A DNA stretch of 22,476 nucleotides from Bacillota bacterium (GTDB taxonomy: Bacteria > Bacillota > Clostridia > Lachnospirales > Lachnospiraceae). How positions within the stretch are numbered: the first letter of the stretch is position 1; each line of letters starts with the position of its first letter. Of this stretch, positions 22,253 through 22,476 are shown one piece after another. The notes beneath the pieces were generated by a model that was not told the DNA's origin, did not search any database, and saw only the letters and a program-made list of their open reading frames with translations. The position numbers and the translations under genes are program-made. The DNA is taken from positions 1 through 22,476 of the forward strand of contig JAEZJW010000155.1 in the NCBI GenBank assembly GCA_023415595.1, in the 5' to 3' direction.

Positions 22253-22476
22253 ATGTTTTCAAGAAAATATTTAATCAGGTTAATTATCCCTTTAATCATA
22301 GAACAGCTGCTTGCAGTCACAGTCGGATTAGCAGACGGAATGATGGTGGCCAGAGTTGGGGAGGCTGCTGTATCCGGTGTATCCCTGGTTGACAGTATTA
22401 ATATCCTTCTGATTGGTCTGTTCGGTGCCCTGGCTACCGGTGGAGCGGTAGTATCTGCACAATATCTCGGGCATAA
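22253..22476 (+). CDS. MATE family efflux transporter, N-terminal part
   Basis: The frame opens with ATG at 22253, preceded by AGGAG (22241-22245), and runs off the window. The visible 74 residues start with a short basic head (MFSRKYLIRL), followed by a first hydrophobic helix and then EQLLAVTVGLADGMMVARVG, EAAVSGVSLVDSINILLIGL and FGALATGGAVVSAQYLGH. This is the classical MATE N-terminus: cation-coupled multidrug or metabolite exporters of about 450 residues. The substrate is unknown. Only the first two helices or so are seen. Confidence 0.88.
   Translation, partial: MFSRKYLIRLIIPLIIEQLLAVTVGLADGMMVARVGEAAVSGVSLVDSINILLIGLFGALATGGAVVSAQYLGH

Overview
The window looks like a chromosomal segment from an anaerobic, low-to-moderate GC Firmicute of class Clostridia, most likely a Lachnospiraceae relative. 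The reasons are the gene order Asp23/Gls24 protein, nusB, xseA, xseB, ispA, dxs, tlyA, nadK, argR, the strong AGGAGG-type ribosome binding sites, the TTG/GTG starts and the protein sequences. This placement is inference; no 16S rRNA or other taxonomic marker lies in the window.

Region 1 (1-8770) is conserved housekeeping DNA, all on the plus strand. It holds the end of an Asp23/Gls24 protein, then nusB (antitermination), xseA/xseB (exonuclease VII), ispA and dxs (isoprenoid synthesis from the MEP pathway), tlyA (rRNA 2'-O-methyltransferase), nadK, argR and, behind its own promoter and terminator, a YebC-family gene. The recN gene that usually follows argR in Clostridia is not here.

Region 2 (8800-17520) is accessory. 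A LysR regulator is divergent from an EamA-type transporter. They are followed by a lone family-4-like glycosyltransferase and a DUF975-type membrane protein. Next comes the most unusual block: two full-length paralogous beta-propeller proteins of the glucose/sorbosone (PQQ-type) dehydrogenase superfamily, one on each strand, bracketing a SagB-like nitroreductase and a GNAT acetyltransferase. Both propellers lack a signal peptide and seem to lack the usual catalytic histidine. The block ends at a ~220-bp imperfect palindrome that resembles a non-autonomous mobile element (MITE).

Region 3 (17521-21160) is an apparent operon: a PLP-dependent threonine/serine dehydratase-like enzyme, then a lipoprotein amino-acid-binding protein, a permease and an ATPase of a polar amino acid ABC importer. 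A strong hairpin between the binding protein and the permease may set their expression ratio.

Region 4 (21160-22476) holds two small genes of unknown function, each with its own consensus-like promoter; the first has a structured ~135-nt leader. The window ends inside a MATE-family efflux gene.

No tRNA, rRNA, CRISPR array, complete insertion sequence or phage gene was recognised.
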